A DNA stretch of 64,000 nt from Opacimonas sp014872805 (lineage in GTDB: Bacteria > Pseudomonadota > Gammaproteobacteria > Enterobacterales > Alteromonadaceae). Shown piece by piece: positions 25,804 to 34,232 of this stretch. The translations under genes were made by a program, and so were the position numbers. The first letter of the stretch is position 1; each line of letters starts with the position of its first letter. A model generated the notes under the pieces. The model was not told where the DNA came from. It searched no databases and saw nothing but the letters and a program-made list of their open reading frames with translations. The stretch spans positions 62,001-126,000 of the forward strand of contig WKFN01000007.1 of NCBI GenBank assembly GCA_014872805.1, in the 5' to 3' direction.

Positions 25804-26278
25804 ATATCAAGTAAATATGTAAACACCCTAGCGTACAAAGACCAGCGACTATGTCGTCTGACATGATCCCTAAACCACCGTCGAAGCGCTTATCGATAAC
25901 GCCAATCAAACTGGGTTTGGCGATATCAAAATAACGAAACAAGACAAAGCCAAGCAAAGCCGTATCCCACGCCAAAGGGACGGCTATAAACGCCACCAGC
26001 ATGCCGGCTATTTCATCCCAGACGATGGCTCCATGATCATGCACTTGTAATTTCTGAGCAGTGTAATGACAAAGCCCAATCCCAGCTATACAAGCTACTA
26101 GCGTCACAATAACAAACATCATCAAATTGATATCTGTCAGTAGCCAAAGTAAAGGCAAAGCGGCCAATGAGCCAAACGTTCCAGGTGCTTTTGGCAGCAA
26201 GCCACTGCCAAAACCAAAGGATAAAAAATGCACAGGATGAAACCAAGGGGCTGCTTTTTTTTGTTCGGCTGTCAGCAT
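25793..26278 (-). CDS. pgpA: Phosphatidylglycerophosphatase A
   Basis: Inner-membrane phosphatase converting phosphatidylglycerophosphate to phosphatidylglycerol; 161 residues. Signature segments are GSGLLPKAPGTFGSLAALP, VWDEIAGM and a C-terminal LGIMSDDIVAGL, with about four membrane helices. Last gene of the minus-strand nrdR-rib-nusB-thiL-pgpA series, 9 bp after thiL. Its end overlaps the dxs end by 11 bp. Confidence 0.93.
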   Translation of the reverse strand: MLTAEQKKAAPWFHPVHFLSFGFGSGLLPKAPGTFGSLAALPLLWLLTDINLMMFVIVTLVACIAGIGLCHYTAQKLQVHDHGAIVWDEIAGMLVAFIAVPLAWDTALLGFVLFRYFDIAKPSLIGVIDKRFDGGLGIMSDDIVAGLCTLGCLHIYLIFTH

Positions 26279-26287
26279 CTTTTATCC

Positions 26288-27262
26288 TTAAAATTGATGT
26301 TCATATCCGGCCTTGGGGAGTTTAAACGTTTGTCCATTAGATATAAATAACAGGCTGTTGGCCGATTCAGTAATATGCCCTATTTTGGTGATAGGCACAT
26401 TACACTTTTGAGCAATCTGTTGGAGTTCGGCTGAATGTGATTTTGGCGCAGTAAAACACAACTCGTAATCATCACCGCCAGTTAAAGCATACTCTTGTGC
26501 TTGCTTTTTTGTCACATAATCAAGTAGTTCAGAAGAATAAGGTAGTGCACTGATATCAATCTGAGCGCCTACGAATGAGGCCTTTAAGATGTGTTTGATA
26601 TCACCCGCCAACCCATCAGAGACGTCCAAACAACTGCTTGCCAAACCTATCAATTCCTTGCCTAACAACACTCTCGGCGTGGGTCTTAATAAGCGTTCAA
26701 GCAAATTATTCTGGATAATGTCTAGTGCCTCATGAACCGTTTGTGTGTTTAGAATATTCAACCCAGCAGCAGCATCGCCTAATGTTCCACTAACATAGAT
26801 ATCATCACCCACTTGTGCACCATCTCGTCGTATGGCTTGGCCATGAGGAATGAGACCATGGATCGTTACGCTAATCGATAAGGGCCCTGAAGTGGTATCA
26901 CCACCGATTAATGCAACCTGATAATCCTCACACGTTTGCATGAAGCTTCGCGCGAATTCTGATAACCATTGCGGCGGTAGTTTAGGTAACGTAAGTGCGA
27001 GTGAGACCCAAGCTGGAGTCGCCCCCATCGCTGCCATATCACTCAAATTAACTGCGAGCGCTTTATAGGCCAAGTCCGCCGGAGCCACATCTGGAAAAAA
27101 ATGCACACCACTGACGAGTGTATCGGTGCTGACAAGAAGTTGTTGTTCAGGTGGAACATCTAATATTGCGGCGTCATCGCCAATTCCAAGGACAACTTGA
27201 GAATGATTTGTGCCCGCAGAGGATTGTGCAAAAAAAGTTTCAATCAGTGAAAACTCTTGCAT
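26288..27262 (-). CDS. thiL: Thiamine-monophosphate kinase
   Basis: Phosphorylates thiamine monophosphate to the active diphosphate; 324 residues. The PurM/ThiL-type N-terminal motif LGIGDDAAILD, the metal-binding VSTDTLVSGVHF, NLSDMAAMGATP, GGDTTSGPLSI and DVSDGLAGDI, and the C-terminal TGGDDYELCFT are all present. It follows nusB by 18 bp. The product feeds Dxs, whose gene is next door. Confidence 0.95.
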   Translation of the reverse strand: MQEFSLIETFFAQSSAGTNHSQVVLGIGDDAAILDVPPEQQLLVSTDTLVSGVHFFPDVAPADLAYKALAVNLSDMAAMGATPAWVSLALTLPKLPPQWLSEFARSFMQTCEDYQVALIGGDTTSGPLSISVTIHGLIPHGQAIRRDGAQVGDDIYVSGTLGDAAAGLNILNTQTVHEALDIIQNNLLERLLRPTPRVLLGKELIGLASSCLDVSDGLAGDIKHILKASFVGAQIDISALPYSSELLDYVTKKQAQEYALTGGDDYELCFTAPKSHSAELQQIAQKCNVPITKIGHITESANSLLFISNGQTFKLPKAGYEHQF

Positions 27263-27280
27263 ACGGACACGTGTCTAAAT

Positions 27281-27715
27281 TTAGGCTTGTTCGTGTTTGC
27301 GCAATGTGCGTACGGCTTTATCAAGTACACCATTTACAAACTTGTGGCTTTCTTCTGCGCCAAATACCTTAGCTAACTCAATCGCTTCATTGATCACGAC
27401 CTTGTATGGTACATCAATACGTTGCGTCAACTCATAGGTAGCGATACGCAAAATCGCTTTTTCAATGGGATCCAGTTCTTCAGGTAAACGGCCTAAGTAA
27501 GGCTTTATTGCCACGTCTAAATCCGCTACTTGCTTAATCGAACCTTGCAATAACTCTTGAAAATAGGGCATGTCGACTTTGCCCATCTCGTTTGTGGTCG
27601 CAAGATTGAGCTCAATACTGGCTACATCGTTGTTCGACAGCATCCACGAATAGACGCCTTGTAATGCCATTTCGCGCGCCCGACGACGCGCTGCAGGTTT
27701 CATCTTTTGACTCAC
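27281..27715 (-). CDS. nusB: Transcription antitermination factor NusB
   Basis: RNA-binding factor that with NusE forms the rRNA antitermination complex; 144 residues, all helical. The N terminus MKPAARRRAREMALQG and the C-terminal NEAIELAKVFGAEESHKFVNGVLDK are diagnostic. The start is given as GTG 27715, in a GTGA overlap with ribH. An ATG at 27703, giving the E. coli-like MKPAARRR start, is the alternative. Confidence 0.94.
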   Translation of the reverse strand: MSQKMKPAARRRAREMALQGVYSWMLSNNDVASIELNLATTNEMGKVDMPYFQELLQGSIKQVADLDVAIKPYLGRLPEELDPIEKAILRIATYELTQRIDVPYKVVINEAIELAKVFGAEESHKFVNGVLDKAVRTLRKHEQA

Positions 27716-28191
27716 GCAGTTGCCTCATCAATGGCCGACATCACGTTGACCATTTCTAACGCACCAAGAGCAGCTTCCGCTCCCTTATTCCCTGCTTTGG
27801 TTCCTGAACGCTCAATCGCTTGCTCAATACTGTCTGTAGTAATCACACCGAATGACACAGGAATATCAAATTCTAACGACACTTGCGCCAGACCTTTATT
27901 ACACTCACCCGCTACAAAATCAAAATGTGGCGTCCCCCCACGGATCACTGCACCTAGCGCGATTATGGCATCATATTGGCCTTGATTAGCGATTTTTTTG
28001 GCGGCGAGTGGTAACTCATAAGCACCTGGCACCCGCACCACTGTGACATCAGAATCGCTGACTTCACCGTGACGTTCGAGTGCATCCAACGCGCCTTCTA
28101 ATAAAGACTCCACAACAAAACTATTAAATCGCGATACAACAATGGCAAATTTTTTGCCCGTTGCGCGCATGTTGCCTTCAATTACGTTCAT
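27712..28191 (-). CDS. ribH: 6,7-dimethyl-8-ribityllumazine synthase
   Basis: Penultimate enzyme of riboflavin synthesis, condensing the pyrimidine with dihydroxybutanone phosphate; 159 residues. Motifs are VVSRFNSFVVESLLEGA, VPGAYELPLAAKK, GAVIRGGTPHFDFVAGE (with the catalytic histidine) and PVSFGVITTDSIEQA. The ATG at 28191 gives the family start MNVIEGN; the frame is open 28 codons upstream, overlapping ribBX, which is unlikely to be used. A 58-bp gap separates it from ribBX. Confidence 0.94.
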   Translation of the reverse strand: MNVIEGNMRATGKKFAIVVSRFNSFVVESLLEGALDALERHGEVSDSDVTVVRVPGAYELPLAAKKIANQGQYDAIIALGAVIRGGTPHFDFVAGECNKGLAQVSLEFDIPVSFGVITTDSIEQAIERSGTKAGNKGAEAALGALEMVNVMSAIDEATA

Positions 28192-28249
28192 GAATGAATT
28201 CCTTAATAAAAATTTGGTTTGGAGTATATCACAAATGCCAGTGGTCTCA

Positions 28250-29356
28250 CTAAAAATCGCTGATGTACTCAACAACTTCTAAACCAAAACCGGATAAACC
28301 TGAATATTTGATGGGTTTAGATAACAAACGCATTTGTTTGACCCCCAAAGCTTCCAATATCTGTGAGCCAATACCTACAGTTCGAGAACTGCCTTGCCAC
28401 GTTTTTCCAGGAGCCACTTCACCGCGGTCTTCTGCGGCAAACTGTTTGATTTGCCCTTCTAGATCTTCTTTAGCACCTAATAACACTAATACACCACCGT
28501 CTTGCGCGATACGTGACATCGCTTTGGCCAAATTCATAGACCGATTCATACCTCGAGTAGAAGCCAACAAATCAGAAAACGTATTGTGCAAGTGAACGCG
28601 AACCGTGGTCGGATGGGTTGAGTCTATCTCGCCATTGATGAGTGCAAAATGCAGCTCACCGTCAATCACGTCTTTGTAAGTAATTAGCTCAAACTCGCCA
28701 TATTCAGTTGGCAAATGACAGCGCGCGATTTCTTCAATCGTCGTTTCGTTGTGATTGCGGTATTCAATTAAATCGGCAATCGTGCCTATTTTAAGCCCGT
28801 GTTTTTGCGCGAATTTTTCAAGTTCTGGACGACGTGCCATCGTGCCGTCTTCATTTAGGATCTCGACAATCACTGACGCCGGTTCACAGCCAGCCAGACG
28901 CGCCAAATCCACGCCAGCTTCAGTATGCCCAGCACGTGTAAGTACACCGCCTTCTTTGGCGATGAGAGGGAAAATATGCCCAGGTTGTACAATATCTGTT
29001 GCTTTGGCATCTGGGTTGACGGCAGCTAAGATGGTAGTGGCTCTATCCGCAGCTGAAATACCCGTTGTCACCCCTTCCGCAGCTTCGATGGAAACCGTAA
29101 AATTAGTCGAGAACTGAGCTGAATTTTTGTCGACCATCAATGGTAATTTTAAACGACGACAACGCTCAGCTGTCATTGGCAAACAGACTAAACCACGTGC
29201 ATGAGTGACCATAAAGTTAATAGCTTCAGGTGTGACATGTTCTGCCGCCATAACGAGGTCCCCCTCGTTTTCACGGTCTTCGTCATCCATCAAAATGACC
29301 ATTTTGCCTTGGCGAATATCTTCAATCAGTTCTGTAGGGGTATTAAAGGTGGACAT
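28250..29356 (-). CDS. ribBX: 3,4-dihydroxy-2-butanone-4-phosphate synthase with degenerate GTP cyclohydrolase II domain
   Basis: Residues 1-205 form a complete RibB domain: DDEDRENEGDLVMAAEH with acidic metal ligands, RAGHTEAGVDLARLAG and the catalytic histidine. Residues 208-368 align with GTP cyclohydrolase II, but the zinc/catalytic block normally reading RxHSEC-LTGD-x-CDCG is replaced by VRVHLHNTFSDLLASTRG (252-269) with no cysteine. It therefore should be a RibB enzyme with a non-catalytic C-terminal domain, the ribBX type described in proteobacteria such as Shewanella. An authentic ribA must lie elsewhere. It lies 15 bp after ribE. Confidence 0.9.
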   Translation of the reverse strand: MSTFNTPTELIEDIRQGKMVILMDDEDRENEGDLVMAAEHVTPEAINFMVTHARGLVCLPMTAERCRRLKLPLMVDKNSAQFSTNFTVSIEAAEGVTTGISAADRATTILAAVNPDAKATDIVQPGHIFPLIAKEGGVLTRAGHTEAGVDLARLAGCEPASVIVEILNEDGTMARRPELEKFAQKHGLKIGTIADLIEYRNHNETTIEEIARCHLPTEYGEFELITYKDVIDGELHFALINGEIDSTHPTTVRVHLHNTFSDLLASTRGMNRSMNLAKAMSRIAQDGGVLVLLGAKEDLEGQIKQFAAEDRGEVAPGKTWQGSSRTVGIGSQILEALGVKQMRLLSKPIKYSGLSGFGLEVVEYISDF

Positions 29357-29371
29357 AAGCGTCTGTGTTTC

Positions 29372-30025
29372 CTATTTTAAATAGCCGTTTTCAGCTAAAA
29401 ATGCCATGCTAATGTCTTGTTTATTATGTTCTTTTTGACCTTGCATGAGGCGTTCTAAATATCGAGCAATCACATCGACCTCAAGATTGACTTGAGTTCC
29501 GATTTTGTATTGTCCGATAATGGTTTTTTCTAAGGTGTGCGGGATCAGCCACAACATAAACTCATCTCCAGCCAGTGCGTTCACTGTCAAGCTTACTCCA
29601 TCCACGGTAATAGAGCCTTTATGAGCAATATAATGAGCGATGTCTTGCGGCATTTTGACCCAGACTTCAATGTATTCATGCTGGTCAATGATTCGACTGA
29701 TCGAGCCCACGCCATCCACGTGACCAGACACAATGTGACCGCCAAAACGAGAGGTCGGTAGCATGGCTTTTTCTAAGTTAACTTGCATGCCCGAAGTATA
29801 ATGTGCAAAACCGGTATACTTAATGGTCTCTGTCGAGACGTCCGCACAATAATAATCATTGCCAAATTCTACGACGGTCAAGCATACACCATTAGTCGCA
29901 ATGGAGTCGCCAAGCTGTACATCTGACATATCCAAATTAGGACAGTGCACTTTGAGTTTAATATCTTTACCCGTTTGCGTTAACCCAGTGATAGTGCCAA
30001 CTGCTTCAATAATACCAGTAAACAT
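29372..30025 (-). CDS. ribE: Riboflavin synthase alpha chain
   Basis: Dismutates two 6,7-dimethyl-8-ribityllumazine molecules to riboflavin; 217 residues. It is made of two lumazine-binding repeats, starting MFTGIIEAVGTI, with NGVCLTV in the first and DGVSLTV in the second, and FGGHIVSGHVDGVG between. Named ribC or ribE in different species. Last step of the pathway encoded by the surrounding rib genes. Confidence 0.94.
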   Translation of the reverse strand: MFTGIIEAVGTITGLTQTGKDIKLKVHCPNLDMSDVQLGDSIATNGVCLTVVEFGNDYYCADVSTETIKYTGFAHYTSGMQVNLEKAMLPTSRFGGHIVSGHVDGVGSISRIIDQHEYIEVWVKMPQDIAHYIAHKGSITVDGVSLTVNALAGDEFMLWLIPHTLEKTIIGQYKIGTQVNLEVDVIARYLERLMQGQKEHNKQDISMAFLAENGYLK

Positions 30026-30033
30026 AAGGTTTC

Positions 30034-31158
30034 CTAAGGTTCTAACGAGAAAATGAATTTTTGATCAGGACCGATGGTACGCTGTTCTTTTAGTTTGAAT
30101 CTTACCGCATCTTGCAATTGAGTTAAATCAGAGATTGCAAAAGCGCCTTGAGCTTTATCCCCAAGAATCACTGGTGCTTGATAAAGGACAAGTTCATCAA
30201 CGCAGTGCCCTTCAAGTAAAGCACCCGCTAACCCGGAACCGGCTTCAACCCAGACACGATTGAGTTGCATTTGTGCAAGCTTTTCCATCATGACACTCAA
30301 ATTAGGACCTTCAGCGACAAGCGGTATACGAATTTGTTTATTATGAGTTGGTAGGGCATCATTTTGTATCACATTAAACACGCACACTGGAGCATTAGCG
30401 GATTGGAACATGCCTTGTTCGCCAACACGGTTATGTGAATCCAATACCACACGTAAAGGCTGCTCAAATTGCGCTAATGGATTGCGCAATAAAACATCTT
30501 TTAACGCCTGAGGCGCTTCGTTCATTCGGACTTGCAAATTTGGATTATCTGCGAGGACTGTCCCTGAACCAGTTAGGATCGCATCGGATTGAGCGCGATG
30601 TAATTGGACATCTGCTCTGGCTTGCGGCGAGGTGATCCATTGACTTTGCCCATTGCTCAATGCGATTTTGCCATCCAAAGACATCCCCATCTTGAGCGTT
30701 ACAAAAGGTCTCTTAGCCTCGACTCTAGTTAGAAAACCAGCGTTAAGTTCTCTGGCTTGCTGCTCTAGACAAGGGCCGTCAACAACGATACCTGCGGCTT
30801 TTAATCTAGCAATGCCTTTGCCCGATACTTCGGGAAAGGGGTCACGCATCGCTATCACCACACGGCCAATACCCGCGTCTATCAGCGCATTGGCACAAGG
30901 CCCTGTGCGGCCAGTGTGAGCACATGGCTCCAGGGTGACATAGGCCGTGGCTGCTTTGGCTCTCGTTCCAGCTTGGTGCAGAGCGTTGATCTCAGCATGC
31001 GCTGTGCCTGCTTGGTGATGATGTCCCTCTCCGACGATACTCTCCTGTTGGGTGATCACACACCCAACCATTGGGTTTGGCCGTGCTGTGTACTCACCTA
31101 ACTTGGCTAAACGCAGAGCGCGCGCCATCATTTGATAATCAAAGTTCGAGAGACTCAT
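30034..31158 (-). CDS. ribD: Riboflavin biosynthesis protein RibD (deaminase/reductase)
   Basis: Bifunctional enzyme of 374 residues performing the second and third steps of riboflavin synthesis. The N-terminal deaminase has the zinc motif HAEINAL and CAHTGRTGPCANAL. The C-terminal reductase domain (about 150-374) has VTLKMGMSLDGKIAL and the NADPH-binding VEAGSGLAGALLEG. Its start lies in an ATGA overlap with the nrdR stop, so the two are coupled; it ends 8 bp before ribE. Confidence 0.95.
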   Translation of the reverse strand: MSLSNFDYQMMARALRLAKLGEYTARPNPMVGCVITQQESIVGEGHHHQAGTAHAEINALHQAGTRAKAATAYVTLEPCAHTGRTGPCANALIDAGIGRVVIAMRDPFPEVSGKGIARLKAAGIVVDGPCLEQQARELNAGFLTRVEAKRPFVTLKMGMSLDGKIALSNGQSQWITSPQARADVQLHRAQSDAILTGSGTVLADNPNLQVRMNEAPQALKDVLLRNPLAQFEQPLRVVLDSHNRVGEQGMFQSANAPVCVFNVIQNDALPTHNKQIRIPLVAEGPNLSVMMEKLAQMQLNRVWVEAGSGLAGALLEGHCVDELVLYQAPVILGDKAQGAFAISDLTQLQDAVRFKLKEQRTIGPDQKFIFSLEP

Positions 31159-31622
31159 TCGAGATCGAGATCCTGCTGACCTAGTTTGGCAATTTCTTCG
31201 CCAAATTCACGAATGTCTTCAAATTTGCGATAGACCGATGCAAAGCGCACGTAGGCGACTTGATCGAGCTTTTTGAGACGGTTCATGATTTGGGTACCGA
31301 CAAACTCAGTATTCACCTCACGCTCGCCAGTGCCACGAATACTGGACATAATTTCGACGATGGCCTTTTCGATTTTCTCGGCTGAGACGGGGCGTTTTTC
31401 TAAGGAGCGTAAAATCCCCGCACGCAACTTGTCTTCATTAAACGGTTCACGAGTGCCATCGCGTTTGATTACTCTAGGCATTACTAGTTCTGCGATTTCA
31501 AAGGTAGTAAACCGTTCTCTACAAGACGCACACTCCCTCCGGCGGCGGATTTGATGACCATCCGCGACCAAGCGTGAGTCGATGACTTTGGTGTCTTGCT
31601 CATGACAAAAAGGACAATGCAT
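31155..31622 (-). CDS. nrdR: Transcriptional repressor NrdR
   Basis: Repressor of ribonucleotide reductase operons; 155 residues. The zinc ribbon is formed by CPFC (residues 3-6) and CASC, followed by RFTTFE. The ATP-cone domain (about 49-139) starts VIKRDGTREPFNEDKL. It is the first gene after the glyA terminator hairpin and overlaps ribD by four bases. Confidence 0.96.
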   Translation of the reverse strand: MHCPFCHEQDTKVIDSRLVADGHQIRRRRECASCRERFTTFEIAELVMPRVIKRDGTREPFNEDKLRAGILRSLEKRPVSAEKIEKAIVEIMSSIRGTGEREVNTEFVGTQIMNRLKKLDQVAYVRFASVYRKFEDIREFGEEIAKLGQQDLDLE

Positions 31623-31640
31623 GCTCTACTCCATATACAA

Positions 31641-31665
31641 ATTAACCGGCATATAGCCGGTTAAT
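31641..31665 (-). terminator. Hairpin after glyA
   Basis: A perfect 10-bp stem ATTAACCGGC/GCCGGTTAAT with loop TATAT between glyA and nrdR. There is no long T-run on the minus strand (TTTGTAT follows), so it could be a weak terminator or an mRNA-stabilising structure. Confidence 0.5.
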
Positions 31666-31689
31666 CATAATCATTGTACAGCGAAAGTG

Positions 31690-32943
31690 CTACGCATATA
31701 CAGGGAACTGCTTAGTCAAAGCGCTGACCTCTGATTGGACTCGAGCGATAACAGATTCATCACCCATGTTATCCAAAATATCACAGATCCAGTTAGCCAC
31801 TTGCATTGCTTCAGCATCTTTAAACCCGCGACGCGTAATAGCAGGTGTCCCGATCCGTAAACCAGAGGTAACAAACGGTGAGCGTGGATCATTCGGAACT
31901 GAGTTTTTGTTCACGGTAATATGAGCTTGGCCTAGCGCCGCATCTGCGTCTTTACCTGTGATGTCTTTATCAATCAAATCCAATAAGAACAAGTGGTTCT
32001 GCGTGCCATTGGAAACAATCTTATAGCCGCGTTCTTGGAACACTGAAACCATAGCTTGTGCGTTTTTCACAACCTGCGCCATATAGGTTTTGAACTCTGG
32101 CTCCAATGCTTCTTTAAAAGCAACGGCTTTCGCTGCAATCACATGACACAAAGGACCACCCTGATTGCCAGGAAAAACTGATGAATTCAGTTTTTTGTAA
32201 ATATCTTCATCGCCACACGCAGACAAGATCAAACCAGAACGAGGTCCAGCCAGAGTCTTATGCGTAGTCGTTGTCACCACATGAGCGTGAGGCACTGGGT
32301 TTGGATAAACACCACCAGCGACTAAACCAGCAATGTGCGCCATATCAACTAATAAGTATGCACCCACTTTGTCAGCGATTTCACGGAATTTTGCCCAATC
32401 CACCACACCTGAGTAGGCCGAGAAGCCACCGATGATCATCTTGGGCTTATGCTCTAATGCTAAGGCTTCAATTTCGGCATAATCAATGACACCATCCGCA
32501 TCAATACCATACTGCACTGCATTGTAAATTTTGCCTGAAAAGTTAACATGAGAACCGTGGGTCAAATGACCACCGTGTGCTAAGGACATACCCAATACAG
32601 TATCACCTGCGTTGAGCAAAGCACCAAATACGGCAGTGTTTGCTTGTGAACCTGCGTGAGGTTGTACGTTGGCATATTCTGCACCAAACAAGGCTTTGGC
32701 ACGCTCGATCGCAAGGTTTTCGACTACATCAACATGCTCACAACCACCGTAATAACGCTTACCAGGATAACCTTCCGCATATTTATTTGTTAGCTGCGAA
32801 CCCTGCGCTTCCAAAACGCGTGGCGAACAGTAGTTCTCTGACGCGATAAGTTCAATGTGATCTTCTTGACGTTGATTTTCAAGTTCGATGGCTTTGGCTA
32901 ATTCAGGATCGAAATCAGCAATATTCATGTTGCGCTGTAGCAT
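31690..32943 (-). CDS. glyA: Serine hydroxymethyltransferase
   Basis: PLP enzyme that interconverts serine and glycine and loads one-carbon units on tetrahydrofolate; 417 residues, the same as E. coli. Motifs are HIELIASENYCSPRV, NKYAEGYPGKRYYGG, the DMAHIAGLVAGG region, and the PLP lysine in VTTTTHKTLAGPRSG. The start MLQRNMNIADFD is the family's usual N terminus. No glycine riboswitch was seen upstream. Confidence 0.97.
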   Translation of the reverse strand: MLQRNMNIADFDPELAKAIELENQRQEDHIELIASENYCSPRVLEAQGSQLTNKYAEGYPGKRYYGGCEHVDVVENLAIERAKALFGAEYANVQPHAGSQANTAVFGALLNAGDTVLGMSLAHGGHLTHGSHVNFSGKIYNAVQYGIDADGVIDYAEIEALALEHKPKMIIGGFSAYSGVVDWAKFREIADKVGAYLLVDMAHIAGLVAGGVYPNPVPHAHVVTTTTHKTLAGPRSGLILSACGDEDIYKKLNSSVFPGNQGGPLCHVIAAKAVAFKEALEPEFKTYMAQVVKNAQAMVSVFQERGYKIVSNGTQNHLFLLDLIDKDITGKDADAALGQAHITVNKNSVPNDPRSPFVTSGLRIGTPAITRRGFKDAEAMQVANWICDILDNMGDESVIARVQSEVSALTKQFPVYA

Positions 32944-33051
32944 AAGTCAAATACCTATAGATTGAGCAAGGTTATGTTTAAAGTGGCATTTTACGCAATT
33001 TTTAAGCAAAAACCTAGCAGTGCACCCATTAAAACTTTTTATCAAAATGAT

Positions 33052-34068
33052 TTATTTTGTTTCCAGTGCTTTCACTCGTTTGGCGAGCTGGTCTAATTGC
33101 TTGTAACGCACTGAGTTTCGACGCCATTCATTGTATGGCGCATGTGGCATGCCAGAGGAATACACCCCGGGCTCGGTTATGTCTGATGTGACCATGGTAT
33201 TGCCGGTTATTTGCACATTATCACAAATTTTGATGTGGCCATTTATCGCGACACTACCGGCGACAATTACATTTTTGCCAATTTTTACACTGCCCGCCAT
33301 GGCGACTGCACCGCATAAACACGAGCCAGAGCCAATCTGACAGTTATGAGCGATGTGTACTTGGTCATCAATGATCACGTTGTGTTCAATCACCGTGTCA
33401 GCAAGTGAGCCACGGTCGATCGTACACAACGCACCGATTTCGGTATTATCGCCAATGATCACGCGTCCGGTTTGCGGGATTTTGCGCCACGTCCCTGCGT
33501 CATTGGCATAGCCAAACCCATCTGGGCCGATGACTGTACCACTGAGTACTGCAACTTTTTGACCTAATTGACAGGAATGATAAATCGTTACATTCGCATG
33601 GATATTTGAACCAGAACCAATGACTGCATTTACCCCAATCACACAGCCCGGACCAATCGTGACATCTTCACCAATAATAGCCCCCGCTTCAATCACCACA
33701 TTTGGGCCAATGTTGGCATTAGCCCCTACTTGAGCTGTGTCATCGATGACTGCACTGGGATGGACCCCATATTGGGGACGCGGGGTCGGATCGAGCTGTT
33801 GCGCAGCCAGCGCAAAACCAACATACGGGTCTTTCATCACCAACGCCGCACCTGCGTAATCGCGGGCAAGTGCTTCCGTCAATATCACCACACTGGCATG
33901 GCATTCAGGCAATTTTGACAGGTACTTTTTGTCATTCAAAAAGGTAATATCTCCTGTTTGAGCCTCATCGAGTGGCGCCACTTTGGTAATATGAATTTGC
34001 GCGGCTTCATCTTGGGTAAGATTGTGTAAGGTTGCATTTAGGTGGTCGGCAAGGGCTTGGATATTCAT
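33052..34068 (-). CDS. lpxD: UDP-3-O-acylglucosamine N-acyltransferase LpxD
   Basis: Third enzyme of lipid A synthesis, 338 residues. The N-terminal uridine-binding domain (about 1-100) ends in VMKDPYVGFALAAQ. It is followed by a left-handed beta-helix of hexapeptide repeats with VGANANIGPNVVIEAGAIIGED and the catalytic-type HIAHNCQIG histidine. The C-terminal helix ends in ALETK. The ATG at 34068 with AAAGAGA upstream is chosen over an ATG 14 codons earlier. It is alone here, without the usual bamA-skp-lpxD-fabZ-lpxA context, so it may be a second copy. Confidence 0.9.
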   Translation of the reverse strand: MNIQALADHLNATLHNLTQDEAAQIHITKVAPLDEAQTGDITFLNDKKYLSKLPECHASVVILTEALARDYAGAALVMKDPYVGFALAAQQLDPTPRPQYGVHPSAVIDDTAQVGANANIGPNVVIEAGAIIGEDVTIGPGCVIGVNAVIGSGSNIHANVTIYHSCQLGQKVAVLSGTVIGPDGFGYANDAGTWRKIPQTGRVIIGDNTEIGALCTIDRGSLADTVIEHNVIIDDQVHIAHNCQIGSGSCLCGAVAMAGSVKIGKNVIVAGSVAINGHIKICDNVQITGNTMVTSDITEPGVYSSGMPHAPYNEWRRNSVRYKQLDQLAKRVKALETK

Positions 34069-34232
34069 GCGTATCTCTTTGACAAAGCTATATGTGTTAT
34101 CATAAATCATCTAAGTTGATTCAACAAAATTTTGTGTGCAGAAATTACCCTACTGTAAAAAGCAGTTGTGGAGAATCGACACAATGCTAAAATTACACAC
34201 GATTAATCATTTTCAATTATTTAGAGGATCTC

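Noticed and set aside
28192..28275. ribH start 28 codons upstream
   Set aside because: It would overlap ribBX and lacks family similarity; the start at MNVIEGN is standard.
29357..29371. FMN riboswitch before ribBX or TPP riboswitch in the rib/thiL series
   Set aside because: The gaps are only 8-58 bp and show none of the conserved riboswitch elements.
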